Position numbers and translations under genes: made by a program
The notes under the pieces: model-generated
Seen by the model: the letters and a program-made list of their open reading frames with translations, nothing else
The model's database searches: none
What the model was told of the DNA's origin: nothing
From: CAWBRT01 sp963696525
GTDB taxonomy: Bacteria; Acidobacteriota; Terriglobia; Terriglobales; Acidobacteriaceae
Direction of reading: 5' to 3'
NCBI GenBank assembly: GCA_963696525.1
Contig: CAVOKO010000011.1
Span: 124,001-188,000 of the forward strand
Length of the DNA: 64,000 nucleotides
Shown: piece by piece, positions 45,520-53,100 of the stretch
Numbering within the stretch: the first letter of the stretch is position 1
How the letters are laid out: each line of letters opens with the position of its first letter

Positions 45520-45798
45520 TCAACTCTGCTTTTCATTTCTCTGTTGTGCCCGGTGATGCCGTAGGCCATAGATCACGAGGTTGACAATCACCACAGCCAA
45601 AGCGGCATCAGTGAGCAGCATAGGCGGAACATTGGGATAAACGAGGATGTCCAGATAGTGCAGCAGGAAGCCGCCCTGATACGAATTGAGTCCGGCTCGA
45701 AGCTCAAGCCATTGCTCTACCAGAGTCAGTGGGCACGGCCAAGGTAGAATTTCAACCAATACACTCCAGAGCAATGAGGCGATATGGAGCCACCGCAA
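45520..45798 (-). pseudogene. DUF2784-like membrane protein, 5'-truncated
   Basis: The sequence RWLHIASLLWSVLVEILPWPCPLTLVEQWLELRAG and the following YQGGFLLHYLDILVYP match DUF2784, a small membrane protein of about 120-130 residues. Here only about 92 residues are encoded. The N-terminal helix of about 30-40 residues is missing, because the frame is closed by the end of the DUF1330 gene 25 nt upstream. The start is a TTG at best. It is probably a remnant rather than a working gene. Confidence 0.6.
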
Positions 45799-45822
45799 CA
45801 GTGGGCGGCGTCGAATCCTACA

Positions 45823-46110
45823 TTATGCTTCGTATGAAAGCATTACGAATTCCGCCGCCTGTTCCCGCAGAGGAATTAGCGATTGATAGGCGGCTGAAGA
45901 GTGCCATTTATCGACAGCCTCTTTGTCTGGAAAACAGATGACGACAATGTCTGAGTGCGAGTGCTCGCCTGCAAGGACTGCTACTTTCTTTCCTCGAAAA
46001 ACAAGCTCGGCACCCCATGGCTCCAACGTAGCTGGAACTCGACTACGATACTCAGCCCATTTTTCAGCATCTTTCACTGTCAGGTGTCCGACAACGTAAG
46101 CGTTGCTCAT
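45823..46110 (-). CDS. DUF1330 family protein
   Basis: The 95-residue protein has the ferredoxin-like dimeric alpha+beta-barrel fold of DUF1330: AYVVGHLTVKDAEKWAEYRSRVPATLEPWGAELVFRGK, VVICFPDKEAVDKWHSSAAYQSLIPLREQAA. These proteins resemble small monooxygenases; function is unknown. GGGAG eight bases before the ATG supports the start. It lies 14 nt downstream of the cupin gene, so they are probably cotranscribed. Confidence 0.85.
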   Translation of the reverse strand: MSNAYVVGHLTVKDAEKWAEYRSRVPATLEPWGAELVFRGKKVAVLAGEHSHSDIVVICFPDKEAVDKWHSSAAYQSLIPLREQAAEFVMLSYEA

Positions 46111-46124
46111 TTTGTTCGCTCCCT

Positions 46125-46619
46125 TTAGTGGACGGGCACTTCGAGATAGCGGAACGGTTTTTTCACGTCCTTATACCAATGGAGAGTGTCGGGAGGCATA
46201 ATAAACACATCCCCTTTGCTGATCCGATGCGACTCGCCACCTTGGATTAAAATGCCGCCGAGCTTGTCAGGAGCAGTCGTTTTAACAGCGCCCCCGACGA
46301 CCAACGTTGCAGCCCCGCTCACCACGTACACGACGGCAGTATAACCTTTATGGCTACATCCCTCAGGTTTGCACGCAGCCTTCACAGATTCCCGACTGTG
46401 CGTATCGACGTTATAGGTTCCCTCGCGGGACGTGTAGCTCCACAGGAGGTTGCTTCCACCCTTGGAGATTGCTTGGTCACAAGAAGCCGCCACTTTCCCG
46501 TGATCGAAAACGGTAACAACTCCGGGAGACGGGTTTTCCTGTGCAATTGTCTTGGCGTGCCAGAGCGCGCAGATCGCAACAACTGCCAAGGCTGTCAGGA
46601 CGGCTTTTCGATTGTTCAT
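46125..46619 (-). CDS. secreted cupin-domain protein
   Basis: The 164-residue protein has a signal peptide (AVLTALAVVAICALWHAKTIAQ) and a cupin beta-barrel. VVYVVSGAATLVVGG and GESHRISKGDVFIMPPDTLHWYKDV fit cupin motif 2, with two His as metal ligands. The N-terminal sequence (SRESVKAACKPEGCSHKGYTA) replaces the usual HxH of motif 1, so metal binding may be altered. The start at 46619 is chosen because the upstream frame (to 46805) lacks conserved sequence. A 3' fragment of a paralogue lies at 41322-41389. Confidence 0.75.
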   Translation of the reverse strand: MNNRKAVLTALAVVAICALWHAKTIAQENPSPGVVTVFDHGKVAASCDQAISKGGSNLLWSYTSREGTYNVDTHSRESVKAACKPEGCSHKGYTAVVYVVSGAATLVVGGAVKTTAPDKLGGILIQGGESHRISKGDVFIMPPDTLHWYKDVKKPFRYLEVPVH

Positions 46620-46707
46620 CAGTTGACCACCATTTGTTGCTGAAATTAGGCCCACAGAAGCGCGTCGGAAAATGGGCAATCTCAGACGAAGGATCAACAG
46701 CCTACGA

Positions 46708-47394
46708 TCATTCGGGGTTGGAATCCAAAATATGCCGTGCCCATTTTTCTGCAACGTCCTTTGCCCACGTGACTGTGGTCTCGTCCTGATAGACTGCAAA
46801 AACATACAAGAATGCGAGTCTCTTGTTCAACCGGAGCAGGACGGTTTCATCGACATATTTCTTGTTTACACCCCAGAAGACCGGCCCAGACACAACCATG
46901 CCGAACCCATACGTATCTTTGCTCTGGAACGTACCCAGTAGAACAGGGTCGCTGACGGACATGTCCTCCGGACGATGGAGCGCCTTGGCATCACGTTTCA
47001 ACTCCTCTTCCTTCGACTTGGCAATCCGGCTGGCAGCCGCACTGAGTTGCGGCACAATGACTGCAACAAGCTGTTCGAATTCAGCTTGACTGATATCACG
47101 GTCTTCGAGCCTGCGGCTGGTTCTCACCAGCATGTAGCGATCCATCCCGCGAGCGGGTTTCCATAAGTGCGGTAAATCACTTGCGGCGACGAATGCGCAC
47201 AGCAACCGAGTCGCGTCCGACTGCTCGAAATAGTCCCGTTTTTCGCTGCCAACCTCGACAAAACCTTCGGCCGGGGCGGGAATGCTAACGTTGACGCTCC
47301 TGACTTTGGCAGTACAGCCGGACTCCCTGTCGGCGGCGATCAGGGTATGGCAAAGAAACAGCAGCATGCTCAGGGCGATTAGATTTCGTTTCAT
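46708..47394 (-). CDS. secreted hypothetical protein, 228 aa
   Basis: A signal peptide (NLIALSMLLFLCHTLIAADR) precedes a mature domain rich in charged residues: YFEQSDATRLLCAFVAASDLPHLW, ISQAEFEQLVAVIVPQLSAAASRIAKSKEEELKR, and FGMVVSGPVFWGVNKKYVDETVLLRLNKRLAFLYVFAVY. I do not recognise the family. The last part resembles domains that read as beta-strand/helix pairs of a periplasmic folding or stress protein. ATG at 47394 is preferred to 47403. It overlaps only noncoding DNA and stands upstream of the cupin gene in the same direction. Confidence 0.65.
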   Translation of the reverse strand: MKRNLIALSMLLFLCHTLIAADRESGCTAKVRSVNVSIPAPAEGFVEVGSEKRDYFEQSDATRLLCAFVAASDLPHLWKPARGMDRYMLVRTSRRLEDRDISQAEFEQLVAVIVPQLSAAASRIAKSKEEELKRDAKALHRPEDMSVSDPVLLGTFQSKDTYGFGMVVSGPVFWGVNKKYVDETVLLRLNKRLAFLYVFAVYQDETTVTWAKDVAEKWARHILDSNPE

Positions 47395-47423
47395 ACTTTC
47401 CATCCCCAACGTTAAAAAACAAC

Positions 47424-47483
47424 AACTTCTTTTTCCAGCTATGAACCGCCTCGCATTGTACTGCTCATGGGGCACTTTGCAAA
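47424..47483. repeat. dispersed 60-bp repeat, copy A
   Basis: AACTTCTTTTTCCAGCT then GAACCGC and CATTGTACTGCTC then TTTGCAAAC; about 80% identical to 55699-55757. Both copies lie between genes. Confidence 0.5.
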
Positions 47484-47619
47484 CTCAAAGCCGCAGTCGA
47501 ACTGAGCCGCAAATGGCGAGTTCGGTAGCCGTGCCGCTCGGAAAAACTTGCGGCTTTGGAAGCTCCATTACCTTGGTAATTTTGGGAAGTTGATTTGGCG
47601 TGTATATGCTTTTGTTATT

Positions 47620-47937
47620 ATGCAAACAGGAGCTTCAGTTCCCGACCTGCCCTGTGACGTTCAGTATCCGCTTCATCTTCCCCTGACGGTTCGTTATTGC
47701 GGAGAGGACTATGTTGCGGAGTCGCTGAACATCTCGTCCACGAGTGGTCTGTTCCGCATTAGTAAATCCATTCCCACAGGCAGTTCGATTGAGTTCACCA
47801 TCTCGATGCCGGGGAATGCATTACAAGCGCCCACTGATGTTCTGTTAAGTTGCAGCGGACGAGTGTCCCGCTGCTCTGCGGCGGTCGAGGGATATGAACT
47901 GGATGCCCTGATAGACGATTACTGCTTCAAGCGTTAG
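47620..47937 (+). CDS. small PilZ-like protein
   Basis: The 105-residue protein matches a single PilZ-like beta barrel: YPLHLPLTVRYCGEDYVAESLNISSTSGLFRISKSIPTGSSIEFTISMPG, then VLLSCSGRVSRCSA. The usual RxxxR before the barrel is missing (QYPLHLP takes its place), so c-di-GMP binding is doubtful. ATG at 47620 (MQTGASVPD) starts just before the domain. A TATGCT nine bases upstream may be a -10, again without space for a ribosome-binding site. Confidence 0.65.
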   Translation: MQTGASVPDLPCDVQYPLHLPLTVRYCGEDYVAESLNISSTSGLFRISKSIPTGSSIEFTISMPGNALQAPTDVLLSCSGRVSRCSAAVEGYELDALIDDYCFKR

Positions 47938-47970
47938 AGGCAGTTGCTCGGCGGGATGCAAACTGGAGAA

Positions 47971-48532
47971 TTAAAGGTTCCGCTTTAACCATTGAATTAC
48001 TTGCTCGGTGCTCTTGTCAGGTGGGAACACCGGGTAGAGGACGGTCTCAATCACTCCGTTCCGAATAATCAGCGTGAGCCGCTTCACCAGCCGCATGCCC
48101 TGTACATCGAAGGTGGGCAGCCGTAGCGCATCGCACAATCGGAACTTCGCATCACTCAGTATCTCGAACGGAAGATGCAGGCGTTCGACCATTTCCTTCT
48201 GGTATTCCGTCGTCTGGGTGCTCAGGCCGAACACATCAGCACCGAGGTCGGCGAGTTCCCGGTGGTGGTCACGGAAATCGCAGGCTTGCGGCGTGCATCC
48301 CCGAGCGCCGGGGATCAAGTCCCAGCCTTCCGGCAGTGGTTCGCCCGGAACTCCGGTCCTCGGATAGCAATAGATAACTGTTCGCGGAACGGTCAACTCC
48401 GCCAGATTTGACAATGCGTCCGGCGGTGGACGGGAGCGTGATTGAGGGCACACGCATTCCGGGCAGATGGTCACAGGCACCGTCGTCAGCGGGTTCAGGC
48501 AGGTCGGGAGGTAATGGAAATGCAGCAGACAT
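47971..48532 (-). pseudogene. AhpC/TSA-type peroxiredoxin, frame-broken
   Basis: Peroxiredoxins reduce hydroperoxides through a peroxidatic Cys. The main frame contains YCYPRTGVPGEPLPEGWDLIPGARGCTPQACDFRDHH, with the Cys in GARGCTPQ, and LHLPFEILSDAKFRL. The N-terminus (MSAAFPLPPDLPEPADDGACDHLPGMRVPSITLP) is in another frame from 48532. The shift falls between about 48410 and 48425, where a one-base indel joins the expected LPSTAG with DALSNLAEL. Without that break the protein would be full length (about 185 residues). Confidence 0.78.
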
Positions 48533-48581
48533 AGAATTGTTCAGATGCAGGAATGGCGGTGCGTGTCCCAACTTCCGATCG

Positions 48582-48782
48582 CTATCTCTTGCACTTGTGA
48601 GGAACGTCCCGGTATTCAAGCGTGCCGTCATCGGTCAGGCGTGCTTCACATGGCGGGGCGTAGATAACATTGCCGTACTGGTCAGTTTTGCGGTTCTGCT
48701 TCTTCCAATAGACGAGTTGACGGCAGAATTTGCAGTATTTTCGGCCTGCATCAGGCACTCGTATCCAGTCAGGACTGTTCAT
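48582..48782 (-). CDS. small Cys-containing protein, 66 aa
   Basis: MNSPDWIRVPDAGRKYCKFC is followed by RQLVYWKK and later PPCEARLTDDGTLEYRDVPHKC. The cysteines (CKFC...C...HKC) could form a zinc ribbon, as in small phage or island proteins. No family is recognised and no strong ribosome-binding site is seen. Confidence 0.4.
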   Translation of the reverse strand: MNSPDWIRVPDAGRKYCKFCRQLVYWKKQNRKTDQYGNVIYAPPCEARLTDDGTLEYRDVPHKCKR

Positions 48783-48846
48783 CGTTGTGCCGCAAAGATG
48801 CGATTATCTCATTCAGCGTGGACTTGCTGCCGTTTACAATCACGAG

Positions 48847-49548
48847 ATGCCGCCCCTCAATAAGCCGCTGACCGACGCCGAACTCGACCGCCTCGGGAAA
48901 TTCCTACAAGCTTGCAAAGGCGACGAGGCCATGAACCTCGAAAAATTCGACGGCTTCTTCTGCGCCCTGATTGTAGGCCCGGAAACAATAATGCCGAGTG
49001 AATACTTGCCGGAGGTTTTTGGCGGCGAGATGTCGGATACCTGCAAATTTGGCACACCCGATGAAGCAAATGACATGTTGGGGCTCATAGTGCGGCACTG
49101 GAACACAATCGCTGCTACTCTGCTCAAAGAGACACCCTACCTACCGCTCCTGCTGAAGGATGAAGTAGGGGTGGTGCACGGCAACAACTGGGCTCGCGGG
49201 TTTATGCGGGGCATGGACATGCGGCACGATGGCTGGGTGGAGTTGCTCGATGACGAGCAACAGGGCGGCTGTGTGATTCCAATGATGGCGCTCTACCACG
49301 AGCACGACGCAGACCCGGCGATGCGTCCGGAGCCAATCAGTCCGGAAAAGCGCGAAGAAATCATCGTGCACATGGCGGCGGGTCTTATGGGAGCGTATCG
49401 GTATTTCAGGGCACACCGGAAAACCACCGCAACCATCCGTATGGCAGAGCCTCGACGCAGGGCTGCCAAAGTCGGGCGGAATGATCCGTGTCCGTGTGGT
49501 TCCGGGAAGAAATTCAAGCACTGCTGCGGCGGGGCGGCGATTGACTGA
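48847..49548 (+). CDS. YecA/UPF0149 family protein with SEC-C zinc motif
   Basis: The 233-residue protein has an N-terminal UPF0149 helical domain (LTDAELDRLGKFLQACKGDEAMNLEKFDGFFCALIVGPETIMPSEYLPEVFG). The C-terminal SEC-C zinc motif is RNDPCPCGSGKKFKHCCGG, as in SecA and E. coli YecA, which bind ribosomes or SecA-like partners. It is probably a cytoplasmic protein-quality or translocation accessory. The start at 48847 matches the family. It lies 100 nt before the transposon-interrupted PEBP gene end. Confidence 0.85.
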   Translation: MPPLNKPLTDAELDRLGKFLQACKGDEAMNLEKFDGFFCALIVGPETIMPSEYLPEVFGGEMSDTCKFGTPDEANDMLGLIVRHWNTIAATLLKETPYLPLLLKDEVGVVHGNNWARGFMRGMDMRHDGWVELLDDEQQGGCVIPMMALYHEHDADPAMRPEPISPEKREEIIVHMAAGLMGAYRYFRAHRKTTATIRMAEPRRRAAKVGRNDPCPCGSGKKFKHCCGGAAID

Positions 49549-49588
49549 ATGCCTGTTGCTGGGCTCGTGCTGCCTTGAATGAGCCGAC

Positions 49589-49652
49589 TTATCGCCCGAA
49601 TTTTCCCATCAATTCCGTCTGTGACAACATGTGCCCCTTCATTGCGCGTTCC
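49589..49652 (-). pseudogene. 3' end of the PEBP gene cut by the transposon
   Basis: After the target duplication (49645-49652, minus strand GGAACGCG) the frame reads RAMKGHMLSQTELMGKFGR and stops at 49589-49591. This is the C-terminus expected for the PEBP whose 5' part ends at 53101. Joining the two halves with one copy of the duplicated 8 bp gives an uninterrupted 153-residue protein. Confidence 0.9.
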
Positions 49653-49681
49653 GGTAGTGTCTGAAATCTGCGTTGAATGAA
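49653..49681 (+). repeat. left terminal inverted repeat of the transposon
   Basis: 29 bp, identical to the reverse complement of 53072-53100; outermost bases GGTAG. The preceding 8 bp (49645-49652) are the target duplication. Confidence 0.92.
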
Positions 49682-49695
49682 TTTTAAGGTCGAAA

Positions 49696-50724
49696 ATGTC
49701 AAATTTTCAGGCTCAAATTTCGGTTTTGAATCCCGCCGAAAAAGCGGATGAGCAAGAATCTTTAGAACTTGCTGAATGGGCTAAAGCCTACGATCCTGAT
49801 GGCCACAAGTTTTTTGGTGATCCTCCTGGTCAATACCGAGGTGGTATGGTGTTTTATCCAGAGGGAGTAAAAATGACCGCCACAGCTATCGTGTTTACTA
49901 ATTTTGGGTTTGCAGTCGCGGCAGACGGAAATCAACTTCGGCAGCACAAACGACAGCGTAATGCCACTATTCAGGACGGTGAAACAGATTGTGCTCAAAA
50001 AATATTCAGTGTCGAAAAAGGGAGCACAGTGCTCGCTTATATTCTGTGTGGAGATGTGGCAAATAGAGATAGAACGTTCGATGTTGCTTTGGAATTGAAG
50101 CACGAGGTCAGCGTTGCTGTTAAGAGATGTCACACAAAGCCTGAAACGTTTGTGACAGCTATTGGGGATGCCTTAGAGCAGCAAATTGTTCGCGCAATAG
50201 TTGACGGTCGGCTTGAGAGTCGGCTTGCCCCGCAGATAGCCTTCTTTGGCTTTGTGGGAGAAGAACCATTTTATTTCAGGCTTAATTTTTGGTACACACC
50301 ACTTTATACTGGACTACATCACATGGTTACAAAATGCGATATTGAATCTAGTGAGCGTTTTCATTGTTGCGGCTCTCAGGAAATCGAGAAAATGGTTAGA
50401 AGATGGGATGTCAATATTCGTCAATTTATTAAGAAACCCCTGCCAGCGGTGAGGACACTACAGGATGCTATAGATATCACGAAAGGCTATATAGACGCAT
50501 GTACGCCATCTTTGGGACCAAAATTGCATCCTATAATAGATGATCGTCAAGGATTAGGCGGTTATTTGCATCTTGCAATAGTAGTTCCGCGTACCAGACC
50601 GTCATGGTTTGTACGTTGCTTCAGTAGTCGCCAACGTGTTTGGTCAGGTGGTTTTCAATGGAAAATTCGTCCTAAAACCCCTACCTGTAGTCTTATCGTC
50701 CATACTCCGTTAATCGCTTTTTAG
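49696..50724 (+). CDS. proteasome-like Ntn-hydrolase family protein (transposon cargo)
   Basis: The 342-residue protein resembles a proteasome beta-type Ntn hydrolase from residue 60: after Met60, TATAIVFTNFGFAVAADGNQLR has Thr61 in the nucleophile position and AAD in the Asp17 position, and CAQKIFSV provides the Lys33 equivalent. A second helical half follows. A strong site GAGGGAG lies five bases before the ATG at 49873 (Met60), so a shorter form of 283 residues beginning with Met-Thr, from which Met removal would expose the Thr, is likely. The first 59 residues may be a propeptide or a separate product. Codon use is AT-rich, unlike the core genes. Activity is inference. Confidence 0.6.
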   Translation: MSNFQAQISVLNPAEKADEQESLELAEWAKAYDPDGHKFFGDPPGQYRGGMVFYPEGVKMTATAIVFTNFGFAVAADGNQLRQHKRQRNATIQDGETDCAQKIFSVEKGSTVLAYILCGDVANRDRTFDVALELKHEVSVAVKRCHTKPETFVTAIGDALEQQIVRAIVDGRLESRLAPQIAFFGFVGEEPFYFRLNFWYTPLYTGLHHMVTKCDIESSERFHCCGSQEIEKMVRRWDVNIRQFIKKPLPAVRTLQDAIDITKGYIDACTPSLGPKLHPIIDDRQGLGGYLHLAIVVPRTRPSWFVRCFSSRQRVWSGGFQWKIRPKTPTCSLIVHTPLIAF

Positions 50725-51135
50725 TTCTACAGCCATAGCGGACTCACAGCCGAAATCATCCCATACTTTTCTAGTGCCACCAAGCGTTTCATCTCCAGGC
50801 CACGGCCTAATTCGATCACCTGGCGGAAGAACATATCTTAGAAAGTTCTTTTTCGATATCGGATAGCGGGACCAAACAACGCCACACACATAATTGTCCT
50901 GCGTTACCGCAAGGCTCTCGATTTTGATATCGTGCGCAAAATCAGAATTGTGTCTAACTCTAAAATCTACATCCAGGTCAGCAACCCAGTGCGAGAAAAC
51001 CCTAAGTCGATCTATCTGGGCAGCGGTAAGCGCAGGAGGTTGTTCAGTATTTACGGCAGATGATGTGCTCTTATCGCAAAAGGAAAGTGGCAAAATAGCC
51101 ACAAATACTGCGGATATTGCAAGCAGGCTTCGCAT
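50710..51135 (-). CDS. putative lipoprotein (transposon cargo)
   Basis: The 141-residue protein has a signal sequence ending in a Cys (SLLAISAVFVAILPLSFCDKS). It is an imperfect lipobox, because Phe occupies the -1 position. The mature domain (IDRLRVFSHWVADLDVDFRVRHNSDFAHDI ... GTRKVWDDFGCES) is not recognised. TAGGAGA precedes the ATG. Its 3' end overlaps the proteasome-like gene by 15 bp tail to tail. Confidence 0.6.
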   Translation of the reverse strand: MRSLLAISAVFVAILPLSFCDKSTSSAVNTEQPPALTAAQIDRLRVFSHWVADLDVDFRVRHNSDFAHDIKIESLAVTQDNYVCGVVWSRYPISKKNFLRYVLPPGDRIRPWPGDETLGGTRKVWDDFGCESAMAVELKSD

Positions 51136-51150
51136 AGAAGTATCTCCTAC

Positions 51151-51378
51151 TTAATGCTTACGGCTAACAATTTCGCAAGTTTCAGCGATCATAAACGTAT
51201 CTTTGTCGCCATAAGGTGTGACATGCATACCATTAGCAAGTCTAAGTTCGGCAGATGGGGCTGCAATGGAACTGATACCTTCAAATGTCGATGTATTAAT
51301 TCTGGAGGTAACTACAAAGACGCGTAACACTTCACCGCTATCTGTAGTGATATCGAAATCAGAAAGGTCATTATTCAT
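51151..51378 (-). CDS. small hypothetical protein (transposon cargo)
   Basis: MNNDLSDFDITTDSGEVLRVFVVTSRINTSTFEG begins a 75-residue protein with beta-strand character. GGGGGAGG eight bases upstream supports ATG 51378. The stop is 16 nt before the lipoprotein gene start, so they are probably cotranscribed. No family is recognised. Confidence 0.55.
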   Translation of the reverse strand: MNNDLSDFDITTDSGEVLRVFVVTSRINTSTFEGISSIAAPSAELRLANGMHVTPYGDKDTFMIAETCEIVSRKH

Positions 51379-51568
51379 GTTTGTTCCTCCCCCGGAAGTA
51401 AATGAAGACCCCGAAACACTTAATGTATTGGCTAGTATTGGCTGGTACGCAAAAAAGTATACGCTTTCCGCGAGACAAGTTTCCTTAATATTTAGTGCTG
51501 GATTAGCGGCCGGAAAAGTGTTGGGGTGCTTGCCGTCCATTCCTGAAGAAAAAGGCAGCATAATTCAT

Positions 51569-52195
51569 TCATGCTGCTCTTAGCAACTCTGCAATCGTCC
51601 ATACGTGATCCGTAAGACCAGCTTCCATCGCGGGTGTTACGCGCAGCGTTTGGTGAATGCGGCAGAAGTTGTAATAAGCGAAGTGCAGCGCACACGCAGC
51701 TTTCAAGTTGTCCAGCTTTTTGCTGAAGGCGTTTGTCAGCCGCGTGAACCTGCGAATCGCCATCCGCATCGTAAGATTCTGCCGCTCCACATGCGAAGTG
51801 CTCATGTGTTCGGGATTCGGATTTCCTTGGCGAACCTTGGATATGACCTCCACGATTGGGGATGGGGAATACCTCGCAGCGGTGTCATGTTGTCCATAAT
51901 CACCGTACAACTTTACGATCTGCCCGAAGTCAACATCTGCTCCAAAGTGCTTTTCTACGGCGTCAATGTAAAAGCGGAAGCCATCCGTCGTTAGCTGCAC
52001 GCGATTCACTAGGCGGTGCGCCAGATCGCCAACAAAAGCATTCGTAGTAGCTGCGCTGCGCTTGCCGACCGTGAAAGCGGGAATCAGTTTTGTCTCTGCG
52101 TCGATGGCTACGAAAACCCACGCATCGCCAAGTTCTTCGGGATCGTCTTTTCTTACCCGCCGCTGTTTCTTGCCAACGAATGTCCAAATCTCATC
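51569..52195 (-). pseudogene. IS1-type transposase, 5'-truncated
   Basis: The frame begins DEIWTFVGKKQRR (first catalytic Asp-Glu region) and runs through LVNRVQLTTDGFRFYIDAVEKHFG and STSHVERQNLTMRMAIRRFTRLTNAFSKKLDN to QTLRVTPAMEAGLTD. These motifs are typical of single-ORF IS1-family transposases. The usual 75-90 N-terminal residues (DNA-binding zinc/HTH part) are missing. A TGA lies directly upstream of DEIWTF and the preceding DNA encodes an unrelated small protein, so a recombination joint lies at 52195. The protein is probably inactive, leaving the element immobile unless helped in trans. Confidence 0.82.
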
Positions 52196-52296
52196 TCACA
52201 GAGTGCGCTCCAATAGGCTGTTTCTAGCTTGTGAAGTTTTTGTTCAATTTCTTCGTAAATGAATGGGTCTAAAGGCGGTCTGTCAAGATCGTCCAT
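52153..52296 (-). CDS. 47-codon frame joined to the transposase fragment
   Basis: MDDLDRPPLDPFIYEEIEQK begins an acidic helical small protein. The last about 14 codons (from EMRFGHS) run out of frame over the start of the transposase fragment. It may be the start of a longer cargo gene cut by the same rearrangement that removed the transposase N-terminus. GGAAG lies nine bases upstream. Confidence 0.4.
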   Translation of the reverse strand: MDDLDRPPLDPFIYEEIEQKLHKLETAYWSALCEMRFGHSLARNSGG

Positions 52297-52442
52297 TGCA
52301 ATAGGCTTCCATTTTCAGAACAGCCCATTTTATCTATTTGCGGGAATTAAGCTACTTGGATTCTTTGCGGGGCTGCTGACGATCGAAAAGGCGTAACAGT
52401 AGTGGGTTTATACAGAGAGAGGTACACGCCTAATGGCCCAAG

Positions 52443-52703
52443 TCAATTTATTGGCTTTTGAGAACGTTGTTCAATCGCAAATTTTGCCTGTTTGGTCAGT
52501 TCCTCTGCGAAGTCTAAAGCATATTCTGGTATCCAAGCGAATTGAATCTGCTTATCATCTCCCGTTTGAAGTGCCTGCTGATTCTCTGCGTAACGTATTG
52601 CTATCAGAATCCCGAATTCTGCGAAGACAGCGCTAGTCCAGCCAGTTATAGGCTTAACGGCAACGGTGCCATCGGCATTCGCTTCGAATTTAATTTTCTT
52701 CAT
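52443..52703 (-). CDS. small hypothetical protein (transposon cargo)
   Basis: An 86-residue protein (MKKIKFEANADGTVAVKPITGWTS...) with beta-rich start and helical, basic tail. Its ATG overlaps the stop of the upstream KGG gene by four bases (ATGA), so they are translationally coupled. No family is recognised. Confidence 0.55.
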   Translation of the reverse strand: MKKIKFEANADGTVAVKPITGWTSAVFAEFGILIAIRYAENQQALQTGDDKQIQFAWIPEYALDFAEELTKQAKFAIEQRSQKPIN

Positions 52704-53023
52704 TTTATATGCTCGCGGTTTAGGCTACTTGGATTTTTTTTGCGAGGTCTGCCGCCGCCGTAGGTTTTACGCTGGGCAGCCATGTTGCGGAAGTGTTCAG
52801 CACCGTGTCGCTTTGCCGTCGTGCTGCCGCCCTTGTGCCCCATGATGGCGGCAGGCGTGGCAGTAGGCTGTTTGAGCAGATCGTCAGTGAGCGCGATTGC
52901 TGCGCTGAGCAGTTCCCGGCAACATGCCGTTCTGTTTTCCGGCAGCGGAGCAGTTGTGGAAAGCAGAAGATCGACTTCAGAAATCAGGTTCTTGAGAGCC
53001 GCCAGTTCGGTTTGATTTGCCAT
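52700..53023 (-). CDS. KGG-motif protein (transposon cargo)
   Basis: The C-terminal part IMGHKGGSTTAKRHGAEHFRNMAAQRKTYGGGRPRKKN resembles the KGG repeat of small bacterial stress proteins. The N-terminal part (MANQTELAALKNLISEVDLLL) is helical. The start is uncertain: ATG 53023 or 53050, or a TTG at 53080 inside the terminal repeat. A decayed copy of its 3' end (PAKNPSSL) lies near 52350-52385. It is coupled to the next gene by ATGA. Confidence 0.5.
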   Translation of the reverse strand: MANQTELAALKNLISEVDLLLSTTAPLPENRTACCRELLSAAIALTDDLLKQPTATPAAIMGHKGGSTTAKRHGAEHFRNMAAQRKTYGGGRPRKKNPSSLNREHIK

Positions 53024-53071
53024 GTCACTAGGATATTGTGGGGCGGCCATTAAAAGCAAGCGAAAGCTGTT

Positions 53072-53100
53072 TTCATTCAACGCAGATTTCAGACACTACC
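53072..53100 (-). repeat. right terminal inverted repeat of the transposon
   Basis: 29 bp, the perfect reverse complement of 49653-49681; the following 8 bp (53101-53108) are the second copy of the target duplication CGCGTTCC. Confidence 0.92.

Larger units (their letters stand above)
49653..53100. mobile_element. 3,448-bp transposable element with cargo genes, inserted in a PEBP gene
   Basis: The ends are perfect 29-bp inverted repeats that begin GGTAGTGTCTGAAATC reading inward (49653-49681 and 53100-53072). Direct repeats CGCGTTCC flank it (49645-49652 and 53101-53108). GG-starting ends and an 8-bp duplication fit IS1-family or IS1595-type elements, and a transposase of IS1 type lies inside, though 5'-truncated. 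The cargo is a proteasome-like protein, a possible lipoprotein, small unknown genes and a KGG-motif gene. The element is more AT-rich than the flanking DNA. It is unusually long for an IS, so it is best called a cargo-carrying IS1-like transposon. Confidence 0.9.
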
